This document shows, one piece after another, positions 15,418 to 24,190 of a stretch of 64,000 bases of DNA. Source of the stretch: Chloroflexota bacterium (GTDB lineage Bacteria; Chloroflexota; Anaerolineae; Aggregatilineales; Phototrophicaceae). The notes under the pieces were generated by a model that ran no database searches, was not told where the DNA came from, and saw only the letters and a list, made by a program, of their open reading frames with translations. Location of the stretch: NCBI GenBank assembly GCA_011523515.1, contig WTGO01000067.1, positions 1-64,000 on the forward strand. The letters run 5' to 3'. Made by a program: the position numbers and the translations under genes. Each line of letters begins with the position of its first letter. Position 1 is the stretch's first letter.

Positions 15418-16404
15418 ATGAGCGGCAACCCCGTCATCGCCATCGTCATGGGCGACCCGGCCGGCATCGGCCCCGAACTTATCGTCAAAGTGCTGGCGGA
15501 CGAGGGCCTGCGTCAGCGCTGCCGGCCCTTCATCATCGGCGACATCGGAGTCATGCGCCAAAATGCCGCGGCGCTGGGCTCGCCGCTGGAATTCCGGCCG
15601 CTTGATGAAATTGCCCGCGCGCAGTTCACGCTGGACGCCATAGAAGTGCTCAACCCATCCGGCTTCCAACTGGGTCCGCTCCCGTCGCCGGCTGTCCACC
15701 CCAAATTGGGCCAAGCCGCCGGGCGCTATCTGGCGCTGGCCTACGAGCTGGCGCTGCAAGGGCGCGTGCAGGCTGTGGTCATGGCGCCGATGAACAAAGA
15801 GTCCTTTCGCGCCGCCGGCTACGACTATTACGATGAGTTGCAATTCCTGGGCGAAATTACGGATTCCGCCGAGCCCTTCATTCTGGGCGCGGCCGGTCCC
15901 GTCTGGGCGGTGGCCGTCACCGAGCATATCCCCTTCAAAGACATCGCGCCCCTGATCACGCGCGAGCGGGTTCGGCGCTACATCAGGCATTTGCAGGATG
16001 CGCTCGTCAAGCTGGGCTACGCTGAGCCGCGCATCGCCGCCGCCGCGCTAAACCCCCACGCGGGCGAGGGCGGGCTCTTCGGCAGCGAAGAAATCGACCA
16101 GATCGCGCCCGCCGTGCAAGACGCCCAGCGCGATGACATCCGTGCCGAGGGTCCCGTGCCGGCCGATATCGTCTTCAAGCGCGCCCTCGACGGCGACTTT
16201 GACGGCGTGGTATTCATGTATCATGATCAGATGAATATCGCGCGCAAGCTGCAGCCGCGCGGCGACATCGCCACGCTGTGGATGGGCCTGCCCGTCATCG
16301 GCGCCACCACCGCCCACGGCACTGCCTTCGACATCGCTGGGCAGGGCATCGCCGACCCCGGCAGCCTGCGCGCCGCGCTGGACTGCGCCATTAGGCTGGC
16401 ATGA
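15418..16404 (+). CDS. pdxA: PdxA-family 4-phosphohydroxy-L-threonine dehydrogenase
   Basis: A 328-residue NAD-dependent dehydrogenase family member. Signatures: MGDPAGIGPELI near residue 10, MAPMNKES near 122, ALNPHAGEGGLFGSEE near 205 with a metal-binding His, and MYHDQMNIARKL near 265. PdxA oxidises 4-phosphohydroxy-L-threonine in vitamin B6 synthesis; the PdxA2/DenD branch acts instead on 4-phosphoerythronate or threonate in sugar-acid catabolism, and I cannot separate the branches by eye. No other B6 gene is nearby, so the second option is open. The ATG has GAGGA upstream. Confidence 0.85.
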   Translation: MSGNPVIAIVMGDPAGIGPELIVKVLADEGLRQRCRPFIIGDIGVMRQNAAALGSPLEFRPLDEIARAQFTLDAIEVLNPSGFQLGPLPSPAVHPKLGQAAGRYLALAYELALQGRVQAVVMAPMNKESFRAAGYDYYDELQFLGEITDSAEPFILGAAGPVWAVAVTEHIPFKDIAPLITRERVRRYIRHLQDALVKLGYAEPRIAAAALNPHAGEGGLFGSEEIDQIAPAVQDAQRDDIRAEGPVPADIVFKRALDGDFDGVVFMYHDQMNIARKLQPRGDIATLWMGLPVIGATTAHGTAFDIAGQGIADPGSLRAALDCAIRLA

Positions 16405-16441
16405 ACAGTTAACACTCAACGCACGAGGTTCGCGCTAGTGT

Positions 16442-16477
16442 TAAGGTGTTCACCTTACCATAATCGCTTGCTAGAAT
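16442..16477 (+). promoter_or_regulatory. Promoter with overlapping 16-bp palindrome upstream of the HEPN-STAND gene
   Basis: TTCACC (16449-16454) and TAGAAT (16472-16477) are 17 bases apart, a reasonable sigma-70 promoter 44 bases before the GTG start. The -35 box lies inside a perfect palindrome TAAGGTG-TT-CACCTTA (16442-16457), which could be a repressor operator. No regulator gene adjoins it. Confidence 0.5.
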
Positions 16478-16520
16478 ATGCAGCGGCAATCACGAATCTT
16501 GTACCACTGGAGGCGTTCTC

Positions 16521-16946
16521 GTGAAATTTAGGCCTTTCGACAGAATGTGGGATCACATTGAAATACAGAAGGACCTATCTGATGCAGCGTACTTCAACGC
16601 ACTTATGTATTTGGGACGAATGTTGATGAAAGTCTCGGTCGCCGCACTGGTTGCTGCGGTGCACGATGGCCGAGATCGCCACCAGTATAGACTCAAGTAT
16701 CGTCTAGTGCGGAATGATGGTTATGGAGGTTGGTCCGCAGTTTTGGAAAACATCCTTAATGGTGTAACTGCGAATTACCACTACGAAGGTATCACGGGCG
16801 GCGACAACGAGGTCTACCAGTTGACCAAGAAGACAACAGCTGGCGATTGGCAACATCAGTCTGTCAGCTTGCTTGCGAACTGCATGCAAGTAATCGCACA
16901 TCCTCTCCCCGGTTCGCGAGAAAAGAAGATCAAGGCTAAGGAATAG
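16521..16946 (+). pseudogene. N-terminal part of the HEPN-STAND gene, ended by an in-frame TAG
   Basis: A 141-codon frame starting GTG with GGAGG seven bases upstream (16509-16513). The helical sequence (FDRMWDHIEIQKDLSDAAYFNALMYLG...VAALVAAVHD) ends at TAG (16944-16946). The following gene continues in exactly the same frame with no further stop, and the joint reads KAKE-[TAG]-FSIFPELRNKTQGHGA. Full-length relatives I recall have an aromatic residue at this point, so a TGG-to-TAG nonsense change is the simplest explanation; that recollection is not verified. Helices of a HEPN domain are therefore cut from the catalytic RNxxxxH. Alternatives are readthrough, a functional split, or a base error. 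Confidence 0.7.
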
Positions 16947-16964
16947 TTTAGCATTTTTCCAGAA

Positions 16965-19163
16965 TTGCGAAACAAGACTCAGGGACATGGTGCGCCGTCA
17001 AGCGGCCAGTTAAGTAAGATGTGTCCCGATTTACATGCCTCTATCAAGTTGTTTGCTGAAAACTTTCGGCTGTTTCAACGACCGTGGGCTTATTTGGCGC
17101 AGACTCTGAAGGGCAAGTACCATGTCGTTCGATGGACGGAACAGGCTGAAATGCTTCGCAGTTTGGCCACTGCAAGTGGCAGTAAGTTTACATTCACCGA
17201 GGGCGTTTACGTCTTGTTTGGAGATGAGATATCTAGTGAATCTCTTAGAAAAGTCGAACTCATTACATCGGATGTAGATTTTAGAGATGTTTTCTTGCCG
17301 AACGGACGCTGGCGTGATAACCAGTTCGAGACCTTGTCTTACCTTTCTGGCGAAAAGCGCAGGATACAAGGGGCCAAGTATCTCGCACCTATCACTGATC
17401 TTCCTCCAAGTGAAACGGAAGGCCTTTCCTCTCTTTTGGAATCAGCAGAGACCATTTATAACATGCCGCCAAAGCAGCGCGGGTATGTCATGCGACGCTC
17501 ACCGGAAGAAAACCTATATCGACAGATTGTTGATGACACGCCAACTCAAATAATCACGCTTTCGGGTAGTGGTGGAGTAGGCAAGACATGGCTGACTCTG
17601 GAAGTTCTGGATAGAGTCGCCCTAACGGGCAAATACAGCGCTATATTATGGTTCAGCGCTAGAGACATTGACCTGTTGGCAGACGGTGCAAGAGAAGTAA
17701 AGCCACACGTTCTAACTGAAGAAGATATAGCGAAAGAATTCAAATTTCTAATTGGACCTTGGCTCCTGAGCGCAGAAGCTTTGAACGAAGTAGATCCAGT
17801 TTGTTTCCTACAGGACAATCTCAATCAAAGTGATCTTGGGAACATTCTTTACGTCTTTGATAATTTCGAAACCGTGAAGGAACCTTCAGTACTTTACAAT
17901 TGGATTTACACCTATCTTCGTGTACCGAACAAAGTACTCATTACCACAAGATTTCGAGAGTTTACGGGAGACTTTCGCGTCGACTTGGAAGGGATGTCTC
18001 TTGAAGAATGCTTACAACTGATTGGTGACACAGCTCGCCGGTTGGAGATTACTCATTTGATGACTAGCGAGTACATGGAAGAACTGTACGACGCTTCAAA
18101 CGGACATCCCTACGTTCTAAAGATTATGTTAGGCGAAGTAAGAAAAGCTGGAAAGGCTGTCAAACCTGACAACCTCATAAGCAGACATGATGACGTGCTC
18201 AATTCTCTTTTCGAAAGAACCTATTCGCGGCTGTCATTAGTTGCTCAACGAGTTTTTCTGACTCTATGCAGTTGGCGATCGTTGGTGTCAGAAACAGCCA
18301 TTCAAGCCGTGTTGCTTCGTCCGGGAAACGAGATTTCGGACGTTGCACAGGCTATCGAAGATCTTCACAATAGCTCACTCATTGAATATAACCAGGCGAA
18401 ATCAGACGGTGAACGATACTGGTCGGTACCACTTGCGGCTAGGCTTTTTGGACTGGGAAAACTGGAAACTAACAGGATGCAGATGGCCATTAAAGACGAC
18501 CTCAAGTTTTTGCAGTTGTTTGGCTCAACCCAAGAAACTGACGTGAAACGAGGGATGCTTCCGCGAATTCGGAGAGGCTTTAGGGAAATCGAGAAGCGTG
18601 TATTGCGAAATGGTCATTCAGTCGATGAATTTGCGCCAATCATAGAATCTGTAGCTAGGAAATACTCAGACGCATGGCTACTTCTCGCAGACCTGTACAA
18701 GAGATTGGGTGACGATGGCAAGTTTGTGAACACTTTGGAACGATATATAGAGTCGTCAAATGATGTAGAAGAAAAACGAAATGCTTGGGAAAAGCTGGCA
18801 CGTCACTTTCAGACACGAGCCAAGTTTGCAGACGAGCTATTCGCTCGAATTCAACTCGCACAGTTGCCCAATACTGATTATGAAACGATTAGCGATGCTG
18901 TAAACAGATTTAACAGCATTGTCAGGCAGCCGGATTTCGAGTTCGAACATGATGACAAGAGTCATATTGTTCAGCTTCTCATTCTGCTAATGAAGCAGAG
19001 AGATGAAGAAGCCGACGCTACAGACTTTTCTCGCCTGGGATGGCTATACATGCACAACGGTCAACCTTTTGAAGCGGAGTTAGCAGCGCGAAGAGGTCTT
19101 GCAATCGACGAATGTAGCGAGCATTGCATTAAGTTGCTGCAGAGACTACGGAACGGTAGATAG
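16965..19163 (+). CDS. STAND NTPase with HEPN RNxxxxH motif and helical-repeat C-terminus (defence-like)
   Basis: A 732-residue frame continuing the previous one; together they would encode 880 residues. R150-N-K-T-Q-G-H156 (full-length numbering) fits the HEPN ribonuclease motif, followed by the helix LHASIKLFAENFRLF. The NTPase has the P-loop SGSGGVGKT near residue 348, the Walker B-like ILYVFDNFE near 441 and sensor VLITTRF near 472, an NB-ARC/STAND layout. A winged-helix region and TPR-like helices follow to the end. STAND proteins with effector domains act as phage sensors (Avs and related systems); HEPN effectors cleave RNA. If translated alone, a TTG at 16965 or ATG at 17019 must be used, neither with a good ribosome site. 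AT-rich codons mark it as acquired. Confidence 0.75.
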   Translation: MRNKTQGHGAPSSGQLSKMCPDLHASIKLFAENFRLFQRPWAYLAQTLKGKYHVVRWTEQAEMLRSLATASGSKFTFTEGVYVLFGDEISSESLRKVELITSDVDFRDVFLPNGRWRDNQFETLSYLSGEKRRIQGAKYLAPITDLPPSETEGLSSLLESAETIYNMPPKQRGYVMRRSPEENLYRQIVDDTPTQIITLSGSGGVGKTWLTLEVLDRVALTGKYSAILWFSARDIDLLADGAREVKPHVLTEEDIAKEFKFLIGPWLLSAEALNEVDPVCFLQDNLNQSDLGNILYVFDNFETVKEPSVLYNWIYTYLRVPNKVLITTRFREFTGDFRVDLEGMSLEECLQLIGDTARRLEITHLMTSEYMEELYDASNGHPYVLKIMLGEVRKAGKAVKPDNLISRHDDVLNSLFERTYSRLSLVAQRVFLTLCSWRSLVSETAIQAVLLRPGNEISDVAQAIEDLHNSSLIEYNQAKSDGERYWSVPLAARLFGLGKLETNRMQMAIKDDLKFLQLFGSTQETDVKRGMLPRIRRGFREIEKRVLRNGHSVDEFAPIIESVARKYSDAWLLLADLYKRLGDDGKFVNTLERYIESSNDVEEKRNAWEKLARHFQTRAKFADELFARIQLAQLPNTDYETISDAVNRFNSIVRQPDFEFEHDDKSHIVQLLILLMKQRDEEADATDFSRLGWLYMHNGQPFEAELAARRGLAIDECSEHCIKLLQRLRNGR

Positions 19164-19166
19164 ATT

Positions 19167-20501
19167 TCACGGCTCGTAATTCTGGATATTGCCGGCATTC
19201 TCCCGCCGGCGCAGTCGCTCCAGGCGCGGCGCGATATTGGCAATAATCTCGTCTTTGTCGAGAGTCAGGTGCTCGCGCTCGCGCATGATGACGCGGCCGT
19301 CGCAGATGACCGTGCGCACATCGCCCGCGCGCGCATTGTAGACCAGGCTGGCCGTCACGCTGTTCAGCGGAAAATGGTGAGCGCCGCCCAAATCGACCAG
19401 GATGATATCGGCCAGCTTTCCGACGGCTAAGTCGCCCAGCTCATCGGCTTGGCCATAAACGCGGGCGCTCTCGCGCGTAGCAATCGTCAGTGCCTGCGGG
19501 ATGGTCAATTGCTCGGCATCGCGTAGCAGCTGCTTCTGCCCCATAGCCGTCAAGCGCATGGATTCCCAGAGATCGAGCGTGTTGTTGCTGACCGCGCCAT
19601 CCGTGCCCAAGCCGACCGCGATGCCCAGCGCCCGCAACTCGACCAAATTGTTGAAGCCCATGGCCAGCTTGGCGTAGGTCTTGGGACAGTGGGCGATGCC
19701 GACCCGCGCGCGGACGTCCGCCAGGATTTCCAGATCGCCCGGCGTCGCGCCCAAGGCATGCGCCAGGACGGTCGGCGCCTCGAAGATGCCGCAATCCTGC
19801 AGCACTTCAATTGGCGTCCGGCCGCGGCGCGCCAGGCTGGCTTGGGTCTGCTCCCGCGTCTCGGCGGCGTGAATGTGGATGCCGCTGCCGATGGCCTCGG
19901 CTTTGGCGGCGCTGGCGCGCAGGAATTCATCATCGCAGGTATAAGGCGCGTGCGGCGCGAGTATGGTGCGGATGCGCCCGCCGGCCTGCCCGTCCCAGCG
20001 CTGGACAAAAGCGGCCGTCTCGTCGATTTGCCCAAGCCCGTTGGCGCCGAACATGGCTTGCCCGAGCAAGGCGCGCGTGCCGGCTTTCTCGACCGCGCGC
20101 GCGGCGTATTCCATGTGCCAATAATGGTCGTTGACCGCGGTGATGCCGGCTTCGATCATCTCCAGCAAACCCAGCTGCATGCCCCAGTAGACATCCTCGG
20201 GTTCCAGATTGGCTTCCAGGCGCCAGATGTAGTCGTTGAACCAACTATCCAGATTGACGTCTTCGCCGAGGCCGCGCCAGAGCACCATCGGCACGTGGGC
20301 ATGCGTGTTGATGAAGCCGGGCATGGCAACTTGTCCGGCGGCCTCGAGCACGGTCTTGGCGCGGGATGGGTCGGTTGTGCCTGTCGGCTCTATCGCTTCA
20401 ATGCGCTTGCCGCTGACAATGATGTCGCACCCGTCGAGCAGCTCGGCCCGTTCCGCCGTCACCTGCAAGACGCCCGCGTTTAGAATCATCAGGTCAGCCA
20501 T
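19167..20501 (-). CDS. Amidohydrolase, MTA/SAH deaminase family (MtaD/SsnA-like)
   Basis: A 444-residue metal-dependent deaminase. It has the composite urease-type layout: small beta domain (ADLMILNAGVLQV), metal ligands in GFINTHAHVPM, HIHAAET near residue 217, LAHALGA near 245, and the Asp of GLGTDGAVSNN near 300. This pattern is typical of 5'-methylthioadenosine/S-adenosylhomocysteine deaminases, which convert the adenine ring to inosine, although guanine and other aminohydrolases look alike. ATG at 20501 is preceded by AAGGGAG; a TTG two codons earlier is an alternative. It ends only three bases past the STAND gene stop, convergently. Confidence 0.85.
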   Translation of the reverse strand: MADLMILNAGVLQVTAERAELLDGCDIIVSGKRIEAIEPTGTTDPSRAKTVLEAAGQVAMPGFINTHAHVPMVLWRGLGEDVNLDSWFNDYIWRLEANLEPEDVYWGMQLGLLEMIEAGITAVNDHYWHMEYAARAVEKAGTRALLGQAMFGANGLGQIDETAAFVQRWDGQAGGRIRTILAPHAPYTCDDEFLRASAAKAEAIGSGIHIHAAETREQTQASLARRGRTPIEVLQDCGIFEAPTVLAHALGATPGDLEILADVRARVGIAHCPKTYAKLAMGFNNLVELRALGIAVGLGTDGAVSNNTLDLWESMRLTAMGQKQLLRDAEQLTIPQALTIATRESARVYGQADELGDLAVGKLADIILVDLGGAHHFPLNSVTASLVYNARAGDVRTVICDGRVIMREREHLTLDKDEIIANIAPRLERLRRRENAGNIQNYEP

Positions 20502-20580
20502 CGGCAAGTTCTCCCTTGCATTGCCAATCTTCTAACGGATTATAGCAAAGGCGGATTTTGATTTGTCGCGGAGGAAAATC

Positions 20581-21204
20581 GTGCAGCTCATTGCCGGTCA
20601 GCCGGCGCCGGAGCAGGCCGCTCATTTCGCAATTCTTGCGCAGATTGCCAGTGACGACATCTTCTCCATCCTTTTCGGATCGCGAGCTGACGCAGTCCTG
20701 GGCGCTATGTTTCAGCTTTCGGATAATGACAACAGCCACCTTCACACGATATTTCTGCAGGACGGCGAGGCCATCGCCGGCATGGTGCATGCCTATGCGG
20801 CCGACGTTGCCCAGGTACAGGCCCGCCGCACAGCCTGGCTCTATATGCGTTTCGCGCGCTGGCACGCGCTGCGGGCGTTGGCGGTTGGGATACGGCTGAG
20901 CCCCTTGCTTGATTTTGTCGGCGCCAATCTGGTAACGGACGACTTTTATATCGCGATGCTGGCGCTGTACCCGTCTTTTCGCGGTCGCGGTTACGGCAAG
21001 CTGCTGCTTACGGAAGCCGAGCGTCTGGCGCATGAGCGGGGCTGCACGCGATTGACGCTTGACGTCGAGGCAGGCAATACCGTCGCTCGCGCTGTCTATG
21101 CGGCGGCCGGCTTCCAGCAGATTGACGCGTCAAATGAAGTGCGGCTGGGGGGTGACACGATAAAGCTGCTGCGACTGGCAAAACTCGTGGGGCAAGGCTG
21201 CTAG
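20581..21204 (+). CDS. GNAT family N-acetyltransferase
   Basis: A 207-residue acetyltransferase. The GNAT acetyl-CoA site is clear near residue 140 (YIAMLALYPSFRGRGYGKLLLTEAE, with R-G-x-G-Y/K), and the C-terminal part reads TLDVEAGNTVARAVYAAAGFQQ, as in the RimI-like branch. The first 100 residues are less conserved and include W-rich amphipathic stretches. GTG at 20581 is chosen because GGAGG lies six bases upstream (20570-20574). Its stop overlaps the next gene, convergent, by four bases. Substrate unknown. Confidence 0.8.
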   Translation: MQLIAGQPAPEQAAHFAILAQIASDDIFSILFGSRADAVLGAMFQLSDNDNSHLHTIFLQDGEAIAGMVHAYAADVAQVQARRTAWLYMRFARWHALRALAVGIRLSPLLDFVGANLVTDDFYIAMLALYPSFRGRGYGKLLLTEAERLAHERGCTRLTLDVEAGNTVARAVYAAAGFQQIDASNEVRLGGDTIKLLRLAKLVGQGC

Positions 21205-22979
21205 CTGCTGTTCGGCTCCAACGAGGTAAAGTATTCGCGCACCACGTCACGCAAGCCCAAGGGCACGTAGTCGCTCTCCAGGGCGCGGTTGGCGGCGTTC
21301 TGGTAGTCGCTGAATACGGTGTCGTAACTCACGCGCGATTCGCCCGCGGGGTTGTCATCGAAGTCGCCTTCGGACAGCGTGGTATCGCTGGCGTCGGTCT
21401 GCAGGCGGATCTCTTCAGCTCCACCGCCGCCGATGCCGCTGGGGCTGTAGAGCGCTTCGTACTGAATTTCGCCGCGGCCGCTGGGATTGTTGTCAGTTTG
21501 CGCGCTTTGATCTTCGCCGCCGCTGCCAGGCAGGCTTTCGTTGCTGGGCGCGCCATCGCCCGCGCCCGCGCCAGCCGAGCGGCTGTCTTGATTCCGCCCC
21601 GCATTTTGGCCCTGGCCCGGTCGGTTCTGCTCCGGCTGCCGGTCTCCCGGGCTGTTTCCCCGCTGCGACGCCGAGGCGTCCTGGCCTTGCTGATCACCAC
21701 TCTGTTGGCCGGACTCCGCCTCTCCCGCGTGACCATCCCGCGGACCGGGCGCCGGCTGCTCGCCTTCTTGCGCTTGCTGCTGGGCGATGGCTTCGGCGGC
21801 TTCCTGCGCTTGCTCGGCTTGCTCTTGCAGCATCGAGCGCGCGTCTTGGTTCTGCTGCTGTTGCCGCTGTTCTTGCTCGAGCTGCTGCTGCGCCTCACTC
21901 AAACTCTCTTGCATATCGCCGGCGTTGCTCTCCTCCAGCGCGTCCGCCATTTCCCGCAGCTGCTGCGCCAATTCTGGATTCGTCTCCGCCAATTCTTCGG
22001 CTGCCTGGCGCAGCGCTTCCGCGGCTTGACGCGCTTCTTCCGCGCTCATCTGCGCCGCGTCCTGCGCCAGCTGCTCCAGCGCTTCGGCGAGATCGCCCAA
22101 TTCTTCGGCTGAGCCGGCGCTTTCCTCTACAGCGCCCTCAAGGTCGGAAGACGGCGCGAAGTCTTCCAGGGCTTCCAGCGCTGATTCGGTGGTCGACTGA
22201 TCCAGCTCGATCGTGTCGTCCAACTGACGCTGCAGCGCATCCATCTGCTCTTGCAGTTGGCTCATGGCGGCGAAAGCTTCTTCTTCGCTGATGTCCTCTT
22301 CACTCAGGCGCTCCAGCGCAACTTCGAGCGCTTCCAGCAATTCCTGGCGGTCGACATCATCCAGATTGGTGTCGGTGGCCACGGTCTCAATGATTTCGCG
22401 CAATTCTTCTTGCGCGGCTTCGGTCGCGGGTGAGGGCTGCTCCGCCAGCAGGGCTTCGCCGGCGATGGACGGGAGCAGAACCAAGCCGACCAGCGCAACA
22501 GCCAGCAGACCCAATAGGGCCAGCTCGCGCGGCCGGAAGTCGAGGCTGATGCGCTGCCCGGGGTCGATGGCGCGGGCATGCTCCAGCGCCTCGGCGATCT
22601 GCCGCGATTCAATCTCGGGATGCGTTTTGATGCGACCATGCATCAGCTCAAAGGCGGTGGAGATCTGCTCCTTCAAACCGAATTCGAGGTCGAAGAAGGC
22701 GGCGCGCTCGGGCAGGCTGCGCGGGAAGAGCAGCGTATAGAGCAGATTAAGAACGCCGCCCGCTGCGCACAATCCAGCGCTGATCAGCGCCAGCTGCTCA
22801 GCCTGCAAGCGCAAGCGAAAATAGCCGACCGCGCCGACGATCAGGCTCAGCAGCAGCGCGGCGATCAGCGAGCGCGGCATCGTGCGCGAAAGCAGCCGCC
22901 ATTCGTGCCGTCGCTCCCAGCTGTCGACGATGCGCTCGAGCTCGGTGGCTTTGCTTTTGTGCTGCGTCTCGCTAATCAT
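21201..22979 (-). CDS. Membrane-anchored Glu/Gln-rich coiled-coil protein
   Basis: A 592-residue protein. The N-terminus carries two hydrophobic segments (about residues 38-55 and 65-85) and a third near 150-170 (LALLGLLAVALVGLVLLP). The rest is outside or cytosolic: long Glu/Ala/Gln helical repeats (about 180-380), a Gln/Gly/Asn/Asp-rich disordered stretch (about 380-500) and a more conserved tail with YEALYSPSGIGGGG near 505 and VFSDYQNAANRALESDYVP near 555. This tail resembles the C-terminus of DUF4175-like proteins found next to MoxR/DUF58 genes, none of which is present. A regular function cannot be assigned. Confidence 0.65.
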   Translation of the reverse strand: MISETQHKSKATELERIVDSWERRHEWRLLSRTMPRSLIAALLLSLIVGAVGYFRLRLQAEQLALISAGLCAAGGVLNLLYTLLFPRSLPERAAFFDLEFGLKEQISTAFELMHGRIKTHPEIESRQIAEALEHARAIDPGQRISLDFRPRELALLGLLAVALVGLVLLPSIAGEALLAEQPSPATEAAQEELREIIETVATDTNLDDVDRQELLEALEVALERLSEEDISEEEAFAAMSQLQEQMDALQRQLDDTIELDQSTTESALEALEDFAPSSDLEGAVEESAGSAEELGDLAEALEQLAQDAAQMSAEEARQAAEALRQAAEELAETNPELAQQLREMADALEESNAGDMQESLSEAQQQLEQEQRQQQQNQDARSMLQEQAEQAQEAAEAIAQQQAQEGEQPAPGPRDGHAGEAESGQQSGDQQGQDASASQRGNSPGDRQPEQNRPGQGQNAGRNQDSRSAGAGAGDGAPSNESLPGSGGEDQSAQTDNNPSGRGEIQYEALYSPSGIGGGGAEEIRLQTDASDTTLSEGDFDDNPAGESRVSYDTVFSDYQNAANRALESDYVPLGLRDVVREYFTSLEPNSS

Positions 22980-23028
22980 ATGGAATTGCTCAACGAATTT
23001 CTCCGACTACTATTCCAGATCGGCGTCA

Positions 23029-23364
23029 TTACTCGACTGGAAAAAGATGCTCGACATTGTTTCGCGAGTCCTCGGGTGCGCAGATGGCATGAATAAACTT
23101 CAGATAGTTTACCCAGTCGCCAATAGTATGATGCTTCATGCCCTTGATGATGCCTGAATGGCCATCCCCCGCCGCATGCAGTCGAACAAAGTCGCGGTCT
23201 CTCGTACACAGCACTCGCCCTAATGCGCTGGCGCGCTTCAGGTGGCTTAAGTCATCGACTTTGAGCGGACCTCGAATAGCGTCTATATCGTGTCGCGCCA
23301 GTTGCTTGGCGATTTCAGGTGACAGATTTTCGTCGAGATAGAAGCGAATCGGGTCGGGTTCCAT
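23029..23364 (-). CDS. DUF5615 PIN-like toxin (module A)
   Basis: A 111-residue protein with the DUF5615 signature: FYLDENLSPEIAKQLARHDIDA at the N-terminus, LGRVLCTRDRDFVRLHA in the middle and GIIKG before the C-terminal helix. The Asp/Glu set (DEN, D of TRDRDF) is PIN-domain-like, so RNase activity is expected. It overlaps the DUF433 gene by 50 bases, the standard antitoxin-then-toxin arrangement. It is about as long as the module B toxin but has diverged from it more than the antitoxin N-termini have. Confidence 0.75.
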   Translation of the reverse strand: MEPDPIRFYLDENLSPEIAKQLARHDIDAIRGPLKVDDLSHLKRASALGRVLCTRDRDFVRLHAAGDGHSGIIKGMKHHTIGDWVNYLKFIHAICAPEDSRNNVEHLFPVE

Positions 23365-23704
23365 ATTGTGCTTCCGCCAACTGATCGTCGTTCAGACTGT
23401 CTATCTCGATATCGGTATTGATGTAATCGGAATGCGCCGCGTAATAGTTCAGCGCGTCTTCCACCATGGAAAGTTCAATCACAAAATGTTCGGCGATTTC
23501 AGCCGCCTGCATCTTGTGATACTTCTTCATCGCGACGATGTCGGTTACTTTCAAACCAGTACCCTCAATGCAGGGCCGGCCGCTGCGCACCATCGGATGC
23601 GTGGTGATGCCCGGCGCCAACTGGCGGAATTTGACACCGTCAATTTGCTCGCGAATATTCGGTTTCTGGCGCTCGGCTGGCGCGTCTTTGCTTGCGGAGT
23701 CCAT
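23315..23704 (-). CDS. DUF433 antitoxin (module A)
   Basis: A 129-residue protein with the DUF433 core: PGITTHPMVRSGRPCIEGTGLKVTDIVAM..., a helix-turn-helix-like fold common as the partner of DUF5615 toxins. The N-terminal 49 residues are identical to module B except for one Met/Leu change; beyond IEGT the two diverge sharply. The leader GGGAGGGTCGTCC before the ATG is also shared. A TATAAT lies on the minus strand at 23738-23743, without a clear -35. Confidence 0.75.
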   Translation of the reverse strand: MDSASKDAPAERQKPNIREQIDGVKFRQLAPGITTHPMVRSGRPCIEGTGLKVTDIVAMKKYHKMQAAEIAEHFVIELSMVEDALNYYAAHSDYINTDIEIDSLNDDQLAEAQYGTRPDSLLSRRKSVT

Positions 23705-23851
23705 TGGACGACCCTCCCGTTACCGCGAAGTCTCACAATTATAACGTATGAATCTGCCAACAGGCACGGCCTGGACGCATCCGGCGCCTGAAGTCGGTAA
23801 TGGCGCTCAGCAAGCGCCGTCCCGCCCGATGCTAATCAAGCGGCCCCACTG

Positions 23852-24190
23852 TCAGTCTACCGGAAACAAGAACGATACTGTGTTTTGCAGTTCTTCGGCC
23901 GTGCAAGCCGAATGTACCAGCCGCAGGTATTTGACCCAGTCTCCTATCGCGTGCTTTTCTTGCTCCCCCTTGATAATGCCGGCGTGTTCATTAACAGATG
24001 CGGCTAATGCAAGAAAGTCATCGTCTTCGGTACAGACAACGCGTCCCATGCCAGAAGCGCGTTGTAAATGCTCCGGATCGTCCGCGCCAAGCGCGCCACG
24101 AACGACATCAATGCCCAATAGTCTCAGTTGCTTGAGGATCTCCGGCGACAGATTCTCGTCGAGATAGAATTTCACGCGAAAAGTCGCCAT
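23852..24190 (-). CDS. DUF5615 PIN-like toxin (module B)
   Basis: A 112-residue protein, FYLDENLSPEILKQLRLLGIDVVRGALGADDPEHL at the start and GRVVCTEDDDFLALAA in the middle. The acidic residues expected for the PIN-like fold are all present. It overlaps the DUF433 gene upstream by 83 bases and ends about 150 bases before module A. Homologous to the module A toxin along its length but with many substitutions, so the duplication is not recent or has been under diversifying pressure. Confidence 0.75.
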   Translation of the reverse strand: MATFRVKFYLDENLSPEILKQLRLLGIDVVRGALGADDPEHLQRASGMGRVVCTEDDDFLALAASVNEHAGIIKGEQEKHAIGDWVKYLRLVHSACTAEELQNTVSFLFPVD

